Shown here: in pieces, positions 39,991 to 47,674 of the stretch
How the letters are laid out: each line of letters begins with the position of its first letter
How positions within the stretch are numbered: position 1 is the first letter of the stretch
Source: Gaiellales bacterium
Lineage (GTDB): Bacteria; Actinomycetota; Thermoleophilia; Gaiellales; JAICJC01
DNA length: 64,000 nt
Assembly: GCA_036273515.1 (NCBI GenBank)
Contig: DASUHM010000075.1
Location: forward strand, 85,137 to 149,136
Direction of reading: 5' to 3'
Made by a program: the position numbers and the translations under genes
Notes under the pieces: generated by a model
Told to the model about the DNA's origin: nothing
Databases searched by the model: none
Seen by the model: only the letters and a program-made list of their open reading frames with translations

Positions 39991-41184
39991 ATGCGCACGT
40001 CCGGGCCGGCCGGACAGCGGGCACCCCTCGACCGACGCCGGGCGCGCAGACGCCGGCGCCGGATCCGCCGCGTGGCGTTCGTGGTCGTCGTCGTCCTGCT
40101 CTCGCCGGCGGTCTACTCGTACGCCACGACGATGATGCAGCCGTCGAGCCTGCCGCTGTGGCCGCGCAGCGTCGAATGGCTGCGGGCGCACCACGGCAAC
40201 TGGCTCGTCGACGAGGTCGAGCACTACTACTACACGTGGCAGGCGCCGGCTCCGGGCGGGCCGCAGCTCAAGACGCTTCCGACCGTCGGCATCGACACGC
40301 CGCCGCCGGGCAGCACGCCGGCGCGCCACCGGGCGGCGTACGTGCCGCCGCCGATCGTGCCGCTGTTCGCCGACCCGCTTCCCGGCGAGGGCATCTGGCG
40401 GGGCACCGGGCCGGTCGTCCGCGGCCGTCCGCCCGTGCTCGTGACCACGTTCCGGTCGGAGGTCGCCTATCCCCGGATCGTCGCCTACGTCGCCTGGTTC
40501 GACCACACCCGCACGGCGCTTGCCTGGTACCCGGGCCGCTACGAGCCGCCGAACGCGCCGGTGCGCGGACCGATGTCGATCCCGTTCGGCGAGCGCTGGC
40601 GCCTGTACGCGACCTTCAACGGCGGCTTCATCTACACCGACGGCAACAACGGATCGTCGATCGGCGGCCGCCAGTACGAGCCGCTGAAGGACGGCCTGGC
40701 GACGCTGATCGCCTACCGCGACGGCCGGGTCGACGTGCGCACCTGGCACGGCGGCCCGGTGGCCGGGCCGAACATCGCGTTCGCCCGCCAGAGCCTGCCG
40801 CTCATCGTCGACCACGGCCGCCTCAGCCCCGCGCTGAACGACAGCTCGCAGTGGGGGTTCACCCTCGGCAACGCGGTGCGGGTGTGGCGCACCGGTGCCG
40901 GCATCGACCGGCACGGCAACGTGATCTACGCGGCGGCCGACTTCCAGACGGTCGAGACGCTCGCGCGGATCCTCAAGCGGGCCGGCGCGGTGCGGGCGAT
41001 GCAGCTCGACATCAACCCGGAGTGGCCGACGCTGATCACCTACACGCACCACCACGGTCTCGATCCGGTCCGCGTCGTGCCCAACTATCAGCAGCCGCCG
41101 ACGCGCTACCTCGTGCCCGACGACCGCGACTTCTTCGCGGTCTACCGGCGGCTGCCCGGCTCGGTCACCGTGCCGTTCAGGTGA
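39991..41184 (+). CDS. Phosphodiester glycosidase family protein (NAGPA-like)
   Basis: A 397-residue protein with an Arg-rich cytoplasmic start, one membrane anchor (VAFVVVVVLLSPAVYSYA, residues 27-44) and a large outer domain. The segments YATFNGGFIYTDGNNGSS, SSQWGFTLGNAVRVWRTGAG and MQLDINPEWPTLITY match the phosphodiester glycosidase (NAGPA/DUF2233) fold. The human relative uncovers GlcNAc-1-phosphodiesters; bacterial ones probably trim cell-wall or exopolysaccharide sugars. Its end overlaps the AlkZ-like gene by 8 bases. Confidence 0.8.
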   Translation: MRTSGPAGQRAPLDRRRARRRRRRIRRVAFVVVVVLLSPAVYSYATTMMQPSSLPLWPRSVEWLRAHHGNWLVDEVEHYYYTWQAPAPGGPQLKTLPTVGIDTPPPGSTPARHRAAYVPPPIVPLFADPLPGEGIWRGTGPVVRGRPPVLVTTFRSEVAYPRIVAYVAWFDHTRTALAWYPGRYEPPNAPVRGPMSIPFGERWRLYATFNGGFIYTDGNNGSSIGGRQYEPLKDGLATLIAYRDGRVDVRTWHGGPVAGPNIAFARQSLPLIVDHGRLSPALNDSSQWGFTLGNAVRVWRTGAGIDRHGNVIYAAADFQTVETLARILKRAGAVRAMQLDINPEWPTLITYTHHHGLDPVRVVPNYQQPPTRYLVPDDRDFFAVYRRLPGSVTVPFR

Positions 41185-42193
41185 CCCAGCGCACGACGAT
41201 CGCGTCGGTGCCGGGGATCGGCAGGCCCGCCGCCTCGGCTTCGACCGCGTCGAGCGCCGCGCGCGGGAGGCTGCCCCAGGTCTCGATGCTGACGATGTCG
41301 TGCGCGCGCCGCCACACGCCCCGCACCTCGCCGTCCACGAGAAGGGCGCCGGGCCATACACGCGGCGTCCACAGCTCGAGGCGGCGCGCGGCGTCGGGGA
41401 CGAGCAGCGCCCGGTCGTCGCCGTGGAGCAGGGTGAACGCGTCGCCGCTCGGCAGCAGGCGCGCGGGTGCGGGCGGCCCCGGATCGGCCCGGAAGCCCGG
41501 CTCGTCGGCGGCCAGGATCGCGGCGTCGCCGCGCGGCGTTCGCACCGCCGTCAAACCGCCGCCGAGCCCGGTGAAGGCCGCAGCGCCGGACCGCTTCGAG
41601 ATCCCGGCCCACTTCGCGAATGCGGCCGGCGTCGTCGGACCGTAGACGTGCAGGTAGCGCCGGGCCAGCTCGAGCTGGGCGGCGCGCGGATCGACGTCCG
41701 GCCGCGGCACCGTCCAGACGAGCGGCCGGCGGGCGCCGTCCCAGCGGATCGCGACGGTGCCCGTCGTCGTGGCGTAGCGCAACGAGCCGGGGTGCACGTC
41801 GAGGGCGGCGCCGGCGTCGTCGTAGCCCATCGCCTCGCCGCCGAGATGCCTGCGCAGGCGCTCGGCGGCGGCCTCCGCGCGCGCGACCTGCTTCTCGGTG
41901 TCGGGCCACCGGCCGACCGTGAACACGGCCATGTCGCCCGCCGGCACCACGTAGGTCTGGTAGCGCGGGCCCCAGACCTGGACGAACGCCGGATCCTCCC
42001 AGGCCATCGGCCCGATGCGTTCGACGCGCGCGTGGAGCGAGAGCACCGCGGCCCGCGGCATGCTGTCCTGCAGGCCGGCCCAGGCCGCCTGCCGCAGCGA
42101 CTCCGGCCCGAACGGCAGGCGGTCGTCCAGGGCGCCAACCCGGCGGCGGTACGCGAGGATCTGCTCGCGGGTGAGCACGAGGGGCGAGGTCAT
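41177..42193 (-). CDS. AlkZ-family winged-helix DNA glycosylase-like protein
   Basis: A 338-residue protein of the AlkZ/YcaQ (HTH_42) superfamily, built of tandem winged helices that clamp DNA. AWAGLQDSMPRAAVLSLHAR (about residues 37-56) is the position of the catalytic Q-x-[QD] motif of AlkZ, here Gln-Asp. The C-terminal VWPGALLVDGEVRGVWRR and HGDDRALLVPD also match. AlkZ unhooks interstrand crosslinks; others in the family are self-protection enzymes in antibiotic clusters, or uncharacterised. The leaderless-type hexamer TAGGCT lies 6 bases before ATG 42193. Confidence 0.85.
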   Translation of the reverse strand: MTSPLVLTREQILAYRRRVGALDDRLPFGPESLRQAAWAGLQDSMPRAAVLSLHARVERIGPMAWEDPAFVQVWGPRYQTYVVPAGDMAVFTVGRWPDTEKQVARAEAAAERLRRHLGGEAMGYDDAGAALDVHPGSLRYATTTGTVAIRWDGARRPLVWTVPRPDVDPRAAQLELARRYLHVYGPTTPAAFAKWAGISKRSGAAAFTGLGGGLTAVRTPRGDAAILAADEPGFRADPGPPAPARLLPSGDAFTLLHGDDRALLVPDAARRLELWTPRVWPGALLVDGEVRGVWRRAHDIVSIETWGSLPRAALDAVEAEAAGLPIPGTDAIVVRWVT

Positions 42194-42199
42194 CGCCCG

Positions 42200-42223
42200 A
42201 GCCTAGCCCGGCCGCGGTAGCCT
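42200..42223. promoter_or_regulatory. Divergent -10-like hexamers
   Basis: TAGGCT on the minus strand (42200-42205) is 6 bases from the AlkZ-like ATG. TAGCCT on the plus strand (42218-42223) is 9 bases from the cupin ATG. Neither gene has a Shine-Dalgarno. Confidence 0.4.
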
Positions 42224-42232
42224 GTCCCCGCC

Positions 42233-42517
42233 ATGGCGATCGCCCGTACGACGAAGAGCGCCGACGACGACCGCGTGCGCGTCACGACGCTCACGTTCGA
42301 GGACGGCGACGAGACCGGCGACCACCGGCACGAGTACGACTATCTCGTCGTCCCGGTGACCGGCGGGACGTTCACGGTGATCGAGCGCGACGGCTCGACC
42401 CGCGACCTCGTTCAGGAGGCCGGCGCGCCCTACCGGGGCAAGGCCGGCACCGAGCACAACGTCATCAACGCGAGCGGCCGAGCTGCCACGTTCGTGGAGA
42501 TCGAGCTGAAGCGCTGA
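42233..42517 (+). CDS. Small single-domain cupin
   Basis: A 94-residue cupin. GDHRHEYDYLVVPVTGGTF is motif 1 with its two His and later residues, and KAGTEHNVINASGRAATFVE is motif 2 with the third His. It is one barrel, likely a dimer with one metal per subunit. Function unknown. Its last 53 bases overlap the end of the M1 peptidase gene on the other strand. Confidence 0.8.
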   Translation: MAIARTTKSADDDRVRVTTLTFEDGDETGDHRHEYDYLVVPVTGGTFTVIERDGSTRDLVQEAGAPYRGKAGTEHNVINASGRAATFVEIELKR

Positions 42518-44336
42518 CCTGCGTCGAGCGGGCCGCGCCCAGCGCGCCGCAGCGACCGTCCGGGCCGTAGAACCCGCGCCCGTCGAGGCCGGGGCCGGTG
42601 AGCGACGGCCGGTTGGCGCCGCCGCCCGGCGGATACGCGGTGTCGAACCACTGCGTGAAGAAGTGCGTCAGGCGCGTCTCGCAGGCGCTCGTCTTCACCG
42701 GCAAGAAGCGGCGGAAGCCGGCCTCGAGCTGCGGCTCGGTGATGCTCGACCCGCCGTAGGCGCGCTGGATTCCCTCGAGCGCCGTGACGAACCGGTGGTG
42801 TCCGAGGATCTGGCGCAGGGCCACGTAGGCGATCGCCGGGCGCAGGTACGTCGACGAGCCCGAGAAGAGCGTGAACGTCTGCGGGTTCGACGGCGCCACC
42901 GTCCAGAAGTCGCCGGCCCCGGCATAGATGCCGTCGAAGTCGTTCACGATCTGCCTCTGGAATGCCGCCCGGCCCGCGGCGGTGCCCGGCCCGCCCGCCG
43001 CCTTCTGGGCCAGGCGGGCGTCGTAGAGGATCTCCGACACCGTGGCCATGCCCTCCTTGAAGAACGTCATCCGGTAGCCGCTCTCGGTGACGTTGTCGCC
43101 CCACCACTGGTGCATGTTCTCGTGGTAGAGCGTGTCGGTGTCGATGAAGCCGCCGGAGAAGGCGATCATCGATTCCATCTCCTCCTCGAAGCCGGCGGAC
43201 GGCGTCCCGATCACGATGCCGTCGGAGGGGAACGGGTACGGCCCGGTGAAGCGGCTCTCGAACCGGGTGATGTCGGGCTGCCGGCGCATGATCGCGAGGT
43301 TCGTCGCGCGCTGGGCTGCGGGGATCGCGAGGTCCTGCGCGCGGTAGAAGGGCATGCCGTCGACGATCTGGCGCGTCAGGCTGTAGCGGCCGACGCTGTC
43401 CTCGACCAGGTAGCTCGGAATCCGCTCCGCCGCGTGCCATCTCCAGGTCACCGAGCCCTCCGGGAAGAGGTCACTGGGGCCGTGGTGGTGCACCCCGACG
43501 AGGCGGCCGTTCGCGACCACGGTGCGGCCGGCGTTCACGGTGTCGACGAAGTCGTAGGTCGGCTTCGCGGTCGGGTAGTCGTTCAGTGGCATCCAGTCTT
43601 CGGAGCCGACGGGCTCGGTCGTGACGAAGCCGCCGTCGGAGCTGCGGAACCAGCCCTCGGTGGACCCGTCGCCGTCGGTGTGCACGCCTGGTCTGCCGAC
43701 GTACGACACGGAGACGTGGAAGCGCGCGCCGGCACGTATCGGCTTCGTGGGAACGATCACGAGCTTGTTCGGCGGGCACTGCGTGCCGTTGAGCGCGTTC
43801 ACGGGCGTGTTGAACGAGGGCAGCTGCGGCGAGCACGCGGGCGGCAGCGGGTTGTGGCCCGGGCCGCCGACCGGGTTCGTCTGCGAGGCCTCGTGCGCGG
43901 CCGGGTCGGGATCGTTTGGCCCGTTCGGGTCGCCGGGGTAGGTCGGCTGGACGAAGCTGAACCGGGCCGGGTGGCCGTTCACGCGCACCGACACCACCGA
44001 CATGTCGGGGCCGTCGGTCGTGTTCGCCGAGTGGCGCTCGAAGTCGAGGCTGAAGCTCTGCAGGCACTTGGTCGCGCGGTCGGTGAGCACGACCCGGTTC
44101 CCGCGCAGGAAGCGGTTCGCGTTCCCGTCGTACACCAGGTGCACGAGCGTGTGCAGGCTCGTGTAGCCGCCGTTGCCGGTCTCCGGGTAGAGGCGCGAGC
44201 CCGGGGGCGCGAGGGTGTGCGCGCCCGGCGCGCACGTTTGGCGCGAGCTGGCCGCACCGATTGACGCGGCGGGGGCGACCCACACGGCGGTCACGCCCGC
44301 CAGCGTCGCCAGGACGACGAACCTCAACCAGCGCAT
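42465..44336 (-). CDS. Secreted M1 family metallopeptidase
   Basis: A 623-residue exported peptidase. A signal peptide (FVVLATLAGVTAVWVAPAAS) precedes the M1 beta-saddle domain and the thermolysin-like domain. The zinc site is H405-E-x-x-H409 (HENMHQWWGD) with Glu428 in KEGMATV as the third ligand. The substrate motif GAMEN appears altered to GFEEEMESMIAFS. M1 enzymes remove N-terminal amino acids; this one would act outside the cell. A GGAGG lies 8-11 bases before ATG 44336. The C-terminal 18 residues, encoded in overlap with the cupin gene, look unlike the rest and may be a read-on extension. Confidence 0.9.
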   Translation of the reverse strand: MRWLRFVVLATLAGVTAVWVAPAASIGAASSRQTCAPGAHTLAPPGSRLYPETGNGGYTSLHTLVHLVYDGNANRFLRGNRVVLTDRATKCLQSFSLDFERHSANTTDGPDMSVVSVRVNGHPARFSFVQPTYPGDPNGPNDPDPAAHEASQTNPVGGPGHNPLPPACSPQLPSFNTPVNALNGTQCPPNKLVIVPTKPIRAGARFHVSVSYVGRPGVHTDGDGSTEGWFRSSDGGFVTTEPVGSEDWMPLNDYPTAKPTYDFVDTVNAGRTVVANGRLVGVHHHGPSDLFPEGSVTWRWHAAERIPSYLVEDSVGRYSLTRQIVDGMPFYRAQDLAIPAAQRATNLAIMRRQPDITRFESRFTGPYPFPSDGIVIGTPSAGFEEEMESMIAFSGGFIDTDTLYHENMHQWWGDNVTESGYRMTFFKEGMATVSEILYDARLAQKAAGGPGTAAGRAAFQRQIVNDFDGIYAGAGDFWTVAPSNPQTFTLFSGSSTYLRPAIAYVALRQILGHHRFVTALEGIQRAYGGSSITEPQLEAGFRRFLPVKTSACETRLTHFFTQWFDTAYPPGGGANRPSLTGPGLDGRGFYGPDGRCGALGAARSTQVSASARSPRTWQLGRSR

Positions 44337-44410
44337 GTGAAGCACCCCCTCCAGAGACACCCCCACACTCGCGCCGCAGATCGTACACCCGGCCGGGGGC
44401 CGGCGTCTGG

Positions 44411-44713
44411 TCAGGCGAGGGCGCGCAGGAGCGCCGCCGTCGTCGCCGCGGCGAGCACGACGACCAGGAACGGCGCCCGTCGCCAGACGAGGATGGCGGC
44501 GACCGCGAGGGCCGGGACGCGGGCGTCGAGGACGAGGCGGTGGCCGTCGCCGACGGTCTGGACGAGGATCAGGGCGGCGAGCAGCGGGACCGCGACGAGG
44601 TCGAGCGTCTGGCGCACCTGCGGCCCGAGCCGGCGGCCGCCGGCCAGCACGGGGCCGGACGCCTTCAGCGCGTAAGAGACGGCGGAGAGCGCGAAGAGGG
44701 CGGTCCAGGTCAT
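44411..44713 (-). CDS. azlD: AzlD family membrane protein (branched-chain amino acid export)
   Basis: A 100-residue protein with three or four membrane helices (TALFALSAVSYALKASGPV; DLVAVPLLAALILVQTV). It is the small partner of AzlC in LIV-E type exporters of branched-chain amino acids. ATG overlaps the azlC stop (ATGA), the usual coupling for this pair. Confidence 0.9.
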   Translation of the reverse strand: MTWTALFALSAVSYALKASGPVLAGGRRLGPQVRQTLDLVAVPLLAALILVQTVGDGHRLVLDARVPALAVAAILVWRRAPFLVVVLAAATTAALLRALA

Positions 44714-45393
44714 CCGCGCACGCCCTTCGCGGCCAGGACGCCGGGCACGACCCCGGCCAGCGCGGCGATGATCGGCACCCCGGCGGGCGCGAACGGCACC
44801 AGGACGAGCGCGATGGCGACGCCGGTGACCGCCGCGACCGGCGCGCCGGGACGGCGCAGCTGCGGCGCGATCAGCGCCAGGAAGGCGGCGGGGAACATCG
44901 CGTCGAGGCCGAGCGTCTGCGGGTCGCCGATCCCGCCGCCGAGCAGGGCGCCGGCCAGCGTGCCGGCGTTCCAGAAGACCCAGACGCTCACGCCGGTCGC
45001 GAGGAAGGCGCGCCGGGCCGCGTCCGGATGGGATTGCGCCCGGGCCATCGCCGTGGTCTCGTCGATCACGAGGTGCGCCGCCAGGGCGCGGTCGCGCAGG
45101 CGCGCGGGCAGGATGGACGTCAACGAGAGCCCGTAGGCGGCGTTTCGCACCGCCAGCATCACCGCCGGGCCCATCGCGGCCACCGCCCCGCCGCCGCCCG
45201 CGAGGACGCCGACGAAGGCGAACTGCGACGCGCCGGTGAAGACGAGCATCGACATGACGCACGCCTGGGCCGGGCTGAGGCCGCTCGCGACCGCGAGCAC
45301 GCCGAACGAGATGCCGTAGACGCCGACCGCGACGCCGATCCCGACGGCGCCGGTGATGGCGCTGCCGGGCGGCTTGGCGATGGCGACGTCCAT
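44710..45393 (-). CDS. azlC: AzlC family branched-chain amino acid exporter subunit
   Basis: A 227-residue membrane protein with seven or eight helices. GISFGVLAVASGLSPAQACV and SMLVFTGASQFAFVGVLAGG, split at residues 51-75, are the AzlC signature. With AzlD it pumps leucine, isoleucine, valine or analogues out of the cell. ATG 45393 is preferred over 45423 since a TATCGT hexamer ends 6 bases before it. Divergent from an Lrp-type regulator, as in azlB-azlCD of Bacillus. Confidence 0.9.
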   Translation of the reverse strand: MDVAIAKPPGSAITGAVGIGVAVGVYGISFGVLAVASGLSPAQACVMSMLVFTGASQFAFVGVLAGGGGAVAAMGPAVMLAVRNAAYGLSLTSILPARLRDRALAAHLVIDETTAMARAQSHPDAARRAFLATGVSVWVFWNAGTLAGALLGGGIGDPQTLGLDAMFPAAFLALIAPQLRRPGAPVAAVTGVAIALVLVPFAPAGVPIIAALAGVVPGVLAAKGVRG

Positions 45394-45399
45394 CTCGCC

Positions 45400-45470
45400 A
45401 CGATAGCCAGGTGCGCACGGCACATTCTGGCGTTCTCCACGTCTCCACGGCCGATCCGTGGCATGATCGG
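45400..45470. promoter_or_regulatory. Divergent promoters and operator of the azl locus
   Basis: TATCGT (minus, 45400-45405) serves azlC and CATGAT (plus, 45462-45467) serves the Lrp-type gene, each 6 bases from its ATG. The plus hexamer lies within the perfect inverted repeat CCGATC-N8-GATCGG (45451-45470). Binding there would give autorepression, typical of Lrp/AsnC regulators. Confidence 0.5.
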
Positions 45471-45473
45471 CTC

Positions 45474-45926
45474 ATGGACAGCCTGGATCGCGCAATCCTG
45501 AGCCAGCTGCAGGCGGACGGGCGGCTCACGAACGTCGAGCTGGCCGAGCGGGTGCGGCTCTCGCCGTCGCCGTGCCTGCGCCGCGTCCGCGCGCTCGAGC
45601 GGGCCGGCGCCATCCGCGGCTACCACGCCGACATCGATCCGGCCGCCGTCGATCGCGGCTTCGAGGTGACGGTGCACGTCGAGCTGTCGCTCAAGGACCG
45701 GGCCACCGTCGAGGCGTTCGAGGCCGGGATCGCCGCGTTCGACGAGGTGGTGGAGTGCCGGCGCATGTTCGGGCTGCCGGACTACATCGTCCGCGTCGCC
45801 GTCGCCGACCAGGCCGCCTACGAGGCCTTCTACATGAACAAGCTCGCCGAGCTGCCGGGCCTGGCCCGGGTGAACTCGCAGTTCACGATGAAGATGGTCA
45901 AGCGGGACGGCGTCGTCCCGATCTAG
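45474..45926 (+). CDS. Lrp/AsnC family transcriptional regulator (AzlB-like)
   Basis: A 150-residue Lrp-type protein. The helix-turn-helix is LTNVELAERVRLSPSPCLRR (about residues 18-37), and residues 65-145 form the RAM/AsnC ligand domain (VHVELSLKDRATVEAFEAG; GLPDYIVRVAVAD). The position opposite azlCD suggests that it senses branched-chain amino acids and controls their export. Leaderless-type start. Confidence 0.9.
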   Translation: MDSLDRAILSQLQADGRLTNVELAERVRLSPSPCLRRVRALERAGAIRGYHADIDPAAVDRGFEVTVHVELSLKDRATVEAFEAGIAAFDEVVECRRMFGLPDYIVRVAVADQAAYEAFYMNKLAELPGLARVNSQFTMKMVKRDGVVPI

Positions 45927-45929
45927 CAT
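45924..45929 (+). promoter_or_regulatory. -10-like hexamer for a leaderless start
   Basis: TAGCAT overlaps the Lrp stop codon and ends 6 bases before GTG 45936. Confidence 0.35.
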
Positions 45930-45935
45930 CGAGCG

Positions 45936-46058
45936 GTGATCTTCCACCTCCAGGCGCGCCAAGACTGGAACGGAGCTGCCGAGGACGCCCCGGTCGCCGA
46001 GCCGGGCGAGGACGGCTACGTGCACTGCTGCGACGGTGCAATCGCGAAGGAGACGTGA
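45936..46058 (+). CDS. Truncated DUF952-like peptide
   Basis: A 40-residue open frame that begins MIFHLQARQDWNGAA and reads EDGYVHCCDG near its end. That matches the first third of DUF952 proteins (IYH...W...A then EGFIHCS), which are usually about 110 residues. The rest is missing, so it is a fragment or a dead gene. It still has a start, a promoter-like hexamer and a stop that overlaps the next gene's GTG, so it may survive as a coupling leader. Confidence 0.45.
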   Translation: MIFHLQARQDWNGAAEDAPVAEPGEDGYVHCCDGAIAKET

Positions 46059-46495
46059 GCACCGAGGGCTGGCATCCGGCCGCCGGCTACCAGTCGCTCA
46101 TGAACGCGTTCGGCCGGCTGCTGGCAGTCGGCGATACCGCCGCGGCTGCGTGTGCCCGCGGGTACGGGCGGTGCATGCGCGCGGCGGGCGTCGACGCCGA
46201 CAGCGCGTCGGTACTGCCCGACGCGCTCATCCCCGACTTCCCGCCGGAGCAGGCCCCGCCGAAGGGCCCGGGCGGGCCGCTCTTCCAGAAGTGGGTGGCG
46301 CGGGTGCACCACGCCATGGCCGCGGACGGGCGCTGCCGCCGCACCGCCTTTCTGGCCGGCTGGCGCGCGCTCGGCCCCCGGATCGCTCCCTGGGAGCACG
46401 CACACGCGGCCGCGATCGTCGCGCTGCACGGCCGCTGGGAGGCGCTCGTCTCCCGCGCCCAGCGCGAGTCCGGCTGGGACTGGCCCGCCGGGTAG
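46055..46495 (+). CDS. Hypothetical protein
   Basis: A 146-residue soluble protein with several Trp and Cys (YGRCMRAAGV; LFQKWVARVHHAMAADGRC; ERSGWDWP-like end). It looks mostly helical, with no membrane segment, signal peptide or catalytic motif I recognise. GTG 46055 overlaps the stop of the DUF952 fragment (GTGA), so translation is probably coupled. Confidence 0.6.
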   Translation: MSTEGWHPAAGYQSLMNAFGRLLAVGDTAAAACARGYGRCMRAAGVDADSASVLPDALIPDFPPEQAPPKGPGGPLFQKWVARVHHAMAADGRCRRTAFLAGWRALGPRIAPWEHAHAAAIVALHGRWEALVSRAQRESGWDWPAG

Positions 46496-46501
46496 CCGGC
46501 G

Positions 46502-46873
46502 TCAGGTCACCAGCGCCTGCCGTGGTGCCGGCTGCGGCCCGTACCGGTTCGGCCCCGGCGTTCCGGCGATGGCGAGCAGGACGATCAGGATGATCCCGCC
46601 GACGAACGGGACCAGGCTGACCACGATCCACCAGCCCGACTTGTTCGTGTCGTGCAGACGGCGGATCTGGACGCCCAGCGACGGCAGGAGGGTGGCCAGG
46701 CCGTACACGATCGCCAGGAGCTCGCCTGTGGCGAATCCGAACAGCGCGATTCCGACCGACCAGATCACCACGCTGATGATCAGGTTGATGAGTGCGAACC
46801 ACCAGAACTCGGGACGATCCGCGCGTCCGTCGAAGTCGGTGTAGCGGCGGATCACATCGGTGTACCAGTGCAT
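46502..46873 (-). CDS. DUF805 family membrane protein
   Basis: A 123-residue protein with three or four membrane helices. YTDFDGRADRPEFWWFALIN, then LATLLPSLGVQIRRLHDTNK and SGWW are the DUF805 signature. Function of the family is unknown; it is often linked to envelope stress. Divergent from the BI-1 gene. Confidence 0.9.
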   Translation of the reverse strand: MHWYTDVIRRYTDFDGRADRPEFWWFALINLIISVVIWSVGIALFGFATGELLAIVYGLATLLPSLGVQIRRLHDTNKSGWWIVVSLVPFVGGIILIVLLAIAGTPGPNRYGPQPAPRQALVT

Positions 46874-46947
46874 CTCGGCCTCCTACGTGGCGGGCTGATC
46901 GGCGGGATCGTACGAATCGGGCGAGCGACCCGCCAGCCCGCGTCAAG

Positions 46948-46953
46948 TACCGT
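46948..46953 (+). promoter_or_regulatory. -10-like hexamer for a leaderless start
   Basis: TACCGT ends 6 bases before GTG 46960; no Shine-Dalgarno. Confidence 0.4.
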
Positions 46954-46959
46954 CGGCCT

Positions 46960-47607
46960 GTGATCGCGGACACGACCGCCGCTCCGGCCATCACGCGCGA
47001 CGAGTCTCGCGCCCTCTTCGCGCAGACGATGGGGCTCGTTGCGATCACCACCGCATTCTTCGCGCTGGGCGCGTATCTCGGCCGCGACCTGGCCTACCAG
47101 TGGGGCTGGCTGTGGTTCATCGCCGCACTCGTCTGCCTTGTCGCCCTGAACGGCGCCGTGCAGCGATCGGAGCAGCTCGCCATCGGCCTCCTGCTCACCT
47201 TCGGCCTCGTGATGGGGCTGGCGACGGCCCCCACCATCGCCTACTACGTGAGCACCAACCCGCAGGCGGTCTGGCAGGCGGGGGGCGCGACCGCGCTCTT
47301 CATCGCCGGCTTCGGGGCCGCCGGATACGCGACGCGGCGCGACCTGTCGAACCTGGCCCGCCTCCTGTTCTTCGCGCTGCTCGGGCTGATCATCTTCGGC
47401 ATCGTCACGATCTTCGTGCGGATCCCGAACGGCGACCTGATCTACGCGGTGCTGGGACTGATCATCTTCGCCGGCTTCACGATGATCGACTTCCAGCGCG
47501 TGCGCCGCTCGCGCGACATCCGGGTGGCGCCGCTGCTGGCCGCGGCGATCTTCCTCGACATCCTGAACGTGTTCCTGTTCTTCCTGCGGATCTTCGCGCG
47601 GCGCTAG
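46960..47607 (+). CDS. Bax inhibitor-1/YccA family membrane protein
   Basis: A 215-residue protein with seven membrane helices. The conserved end FAGFTMIDFQRVRRSRD and FLDILNVFLFFLRIF is typical of BI-1 proteins, including the Asp pair thought to control a pH-sensitive calcium leak. The N-terminal MGLVAITTAFFALGAYLGRD also fits. Confidence 0.85.
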   Translation: MIADTTAAPAITRDESRALFAQTMGLVAITTAFFALGAYLGRDLAYQWGWLWFIAALVCLVALNGAVQRSEQLAIGLLLTFGLVMGLATAPTIAYYVSTNPQAVWQAGGATALFIAGFGAAGYATRRDLSNLARLLFFALLGLIIFGIVTIFVRIPNGDLIYAVLGLIIFAGFTMIDFQRVRRSRDIRVAPLLAAAIFLDILNVFLFFLRIFARR

Positions 47608-47618
47608 CCGCCCGCCGC

Positions 47619-47659
47619 TTGACCATAGCCTGCACGCGATATAGCATGATAGCTATATC
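47619..47659 (+). promoter_or_regulatory. Promoter with embedded 8-6-8 palindrome
   Basis: TTGACC (47619-47624) is a good -35 box. The perfect repeat GATATAGC (47638-47645) and GCTATATC (47652-47659) covers the -10 region and reaches the Shine-Dalgarno GAGGAGG. It is a clear repressor target for the methyltransferase gene, but no regulator gene adjoins. Its GATATA/TATATC half-sites also occur in the padR operator. Confidence 0.55.
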
Positions 47660-47674
47660 CGAGGAGGGGGCGAT

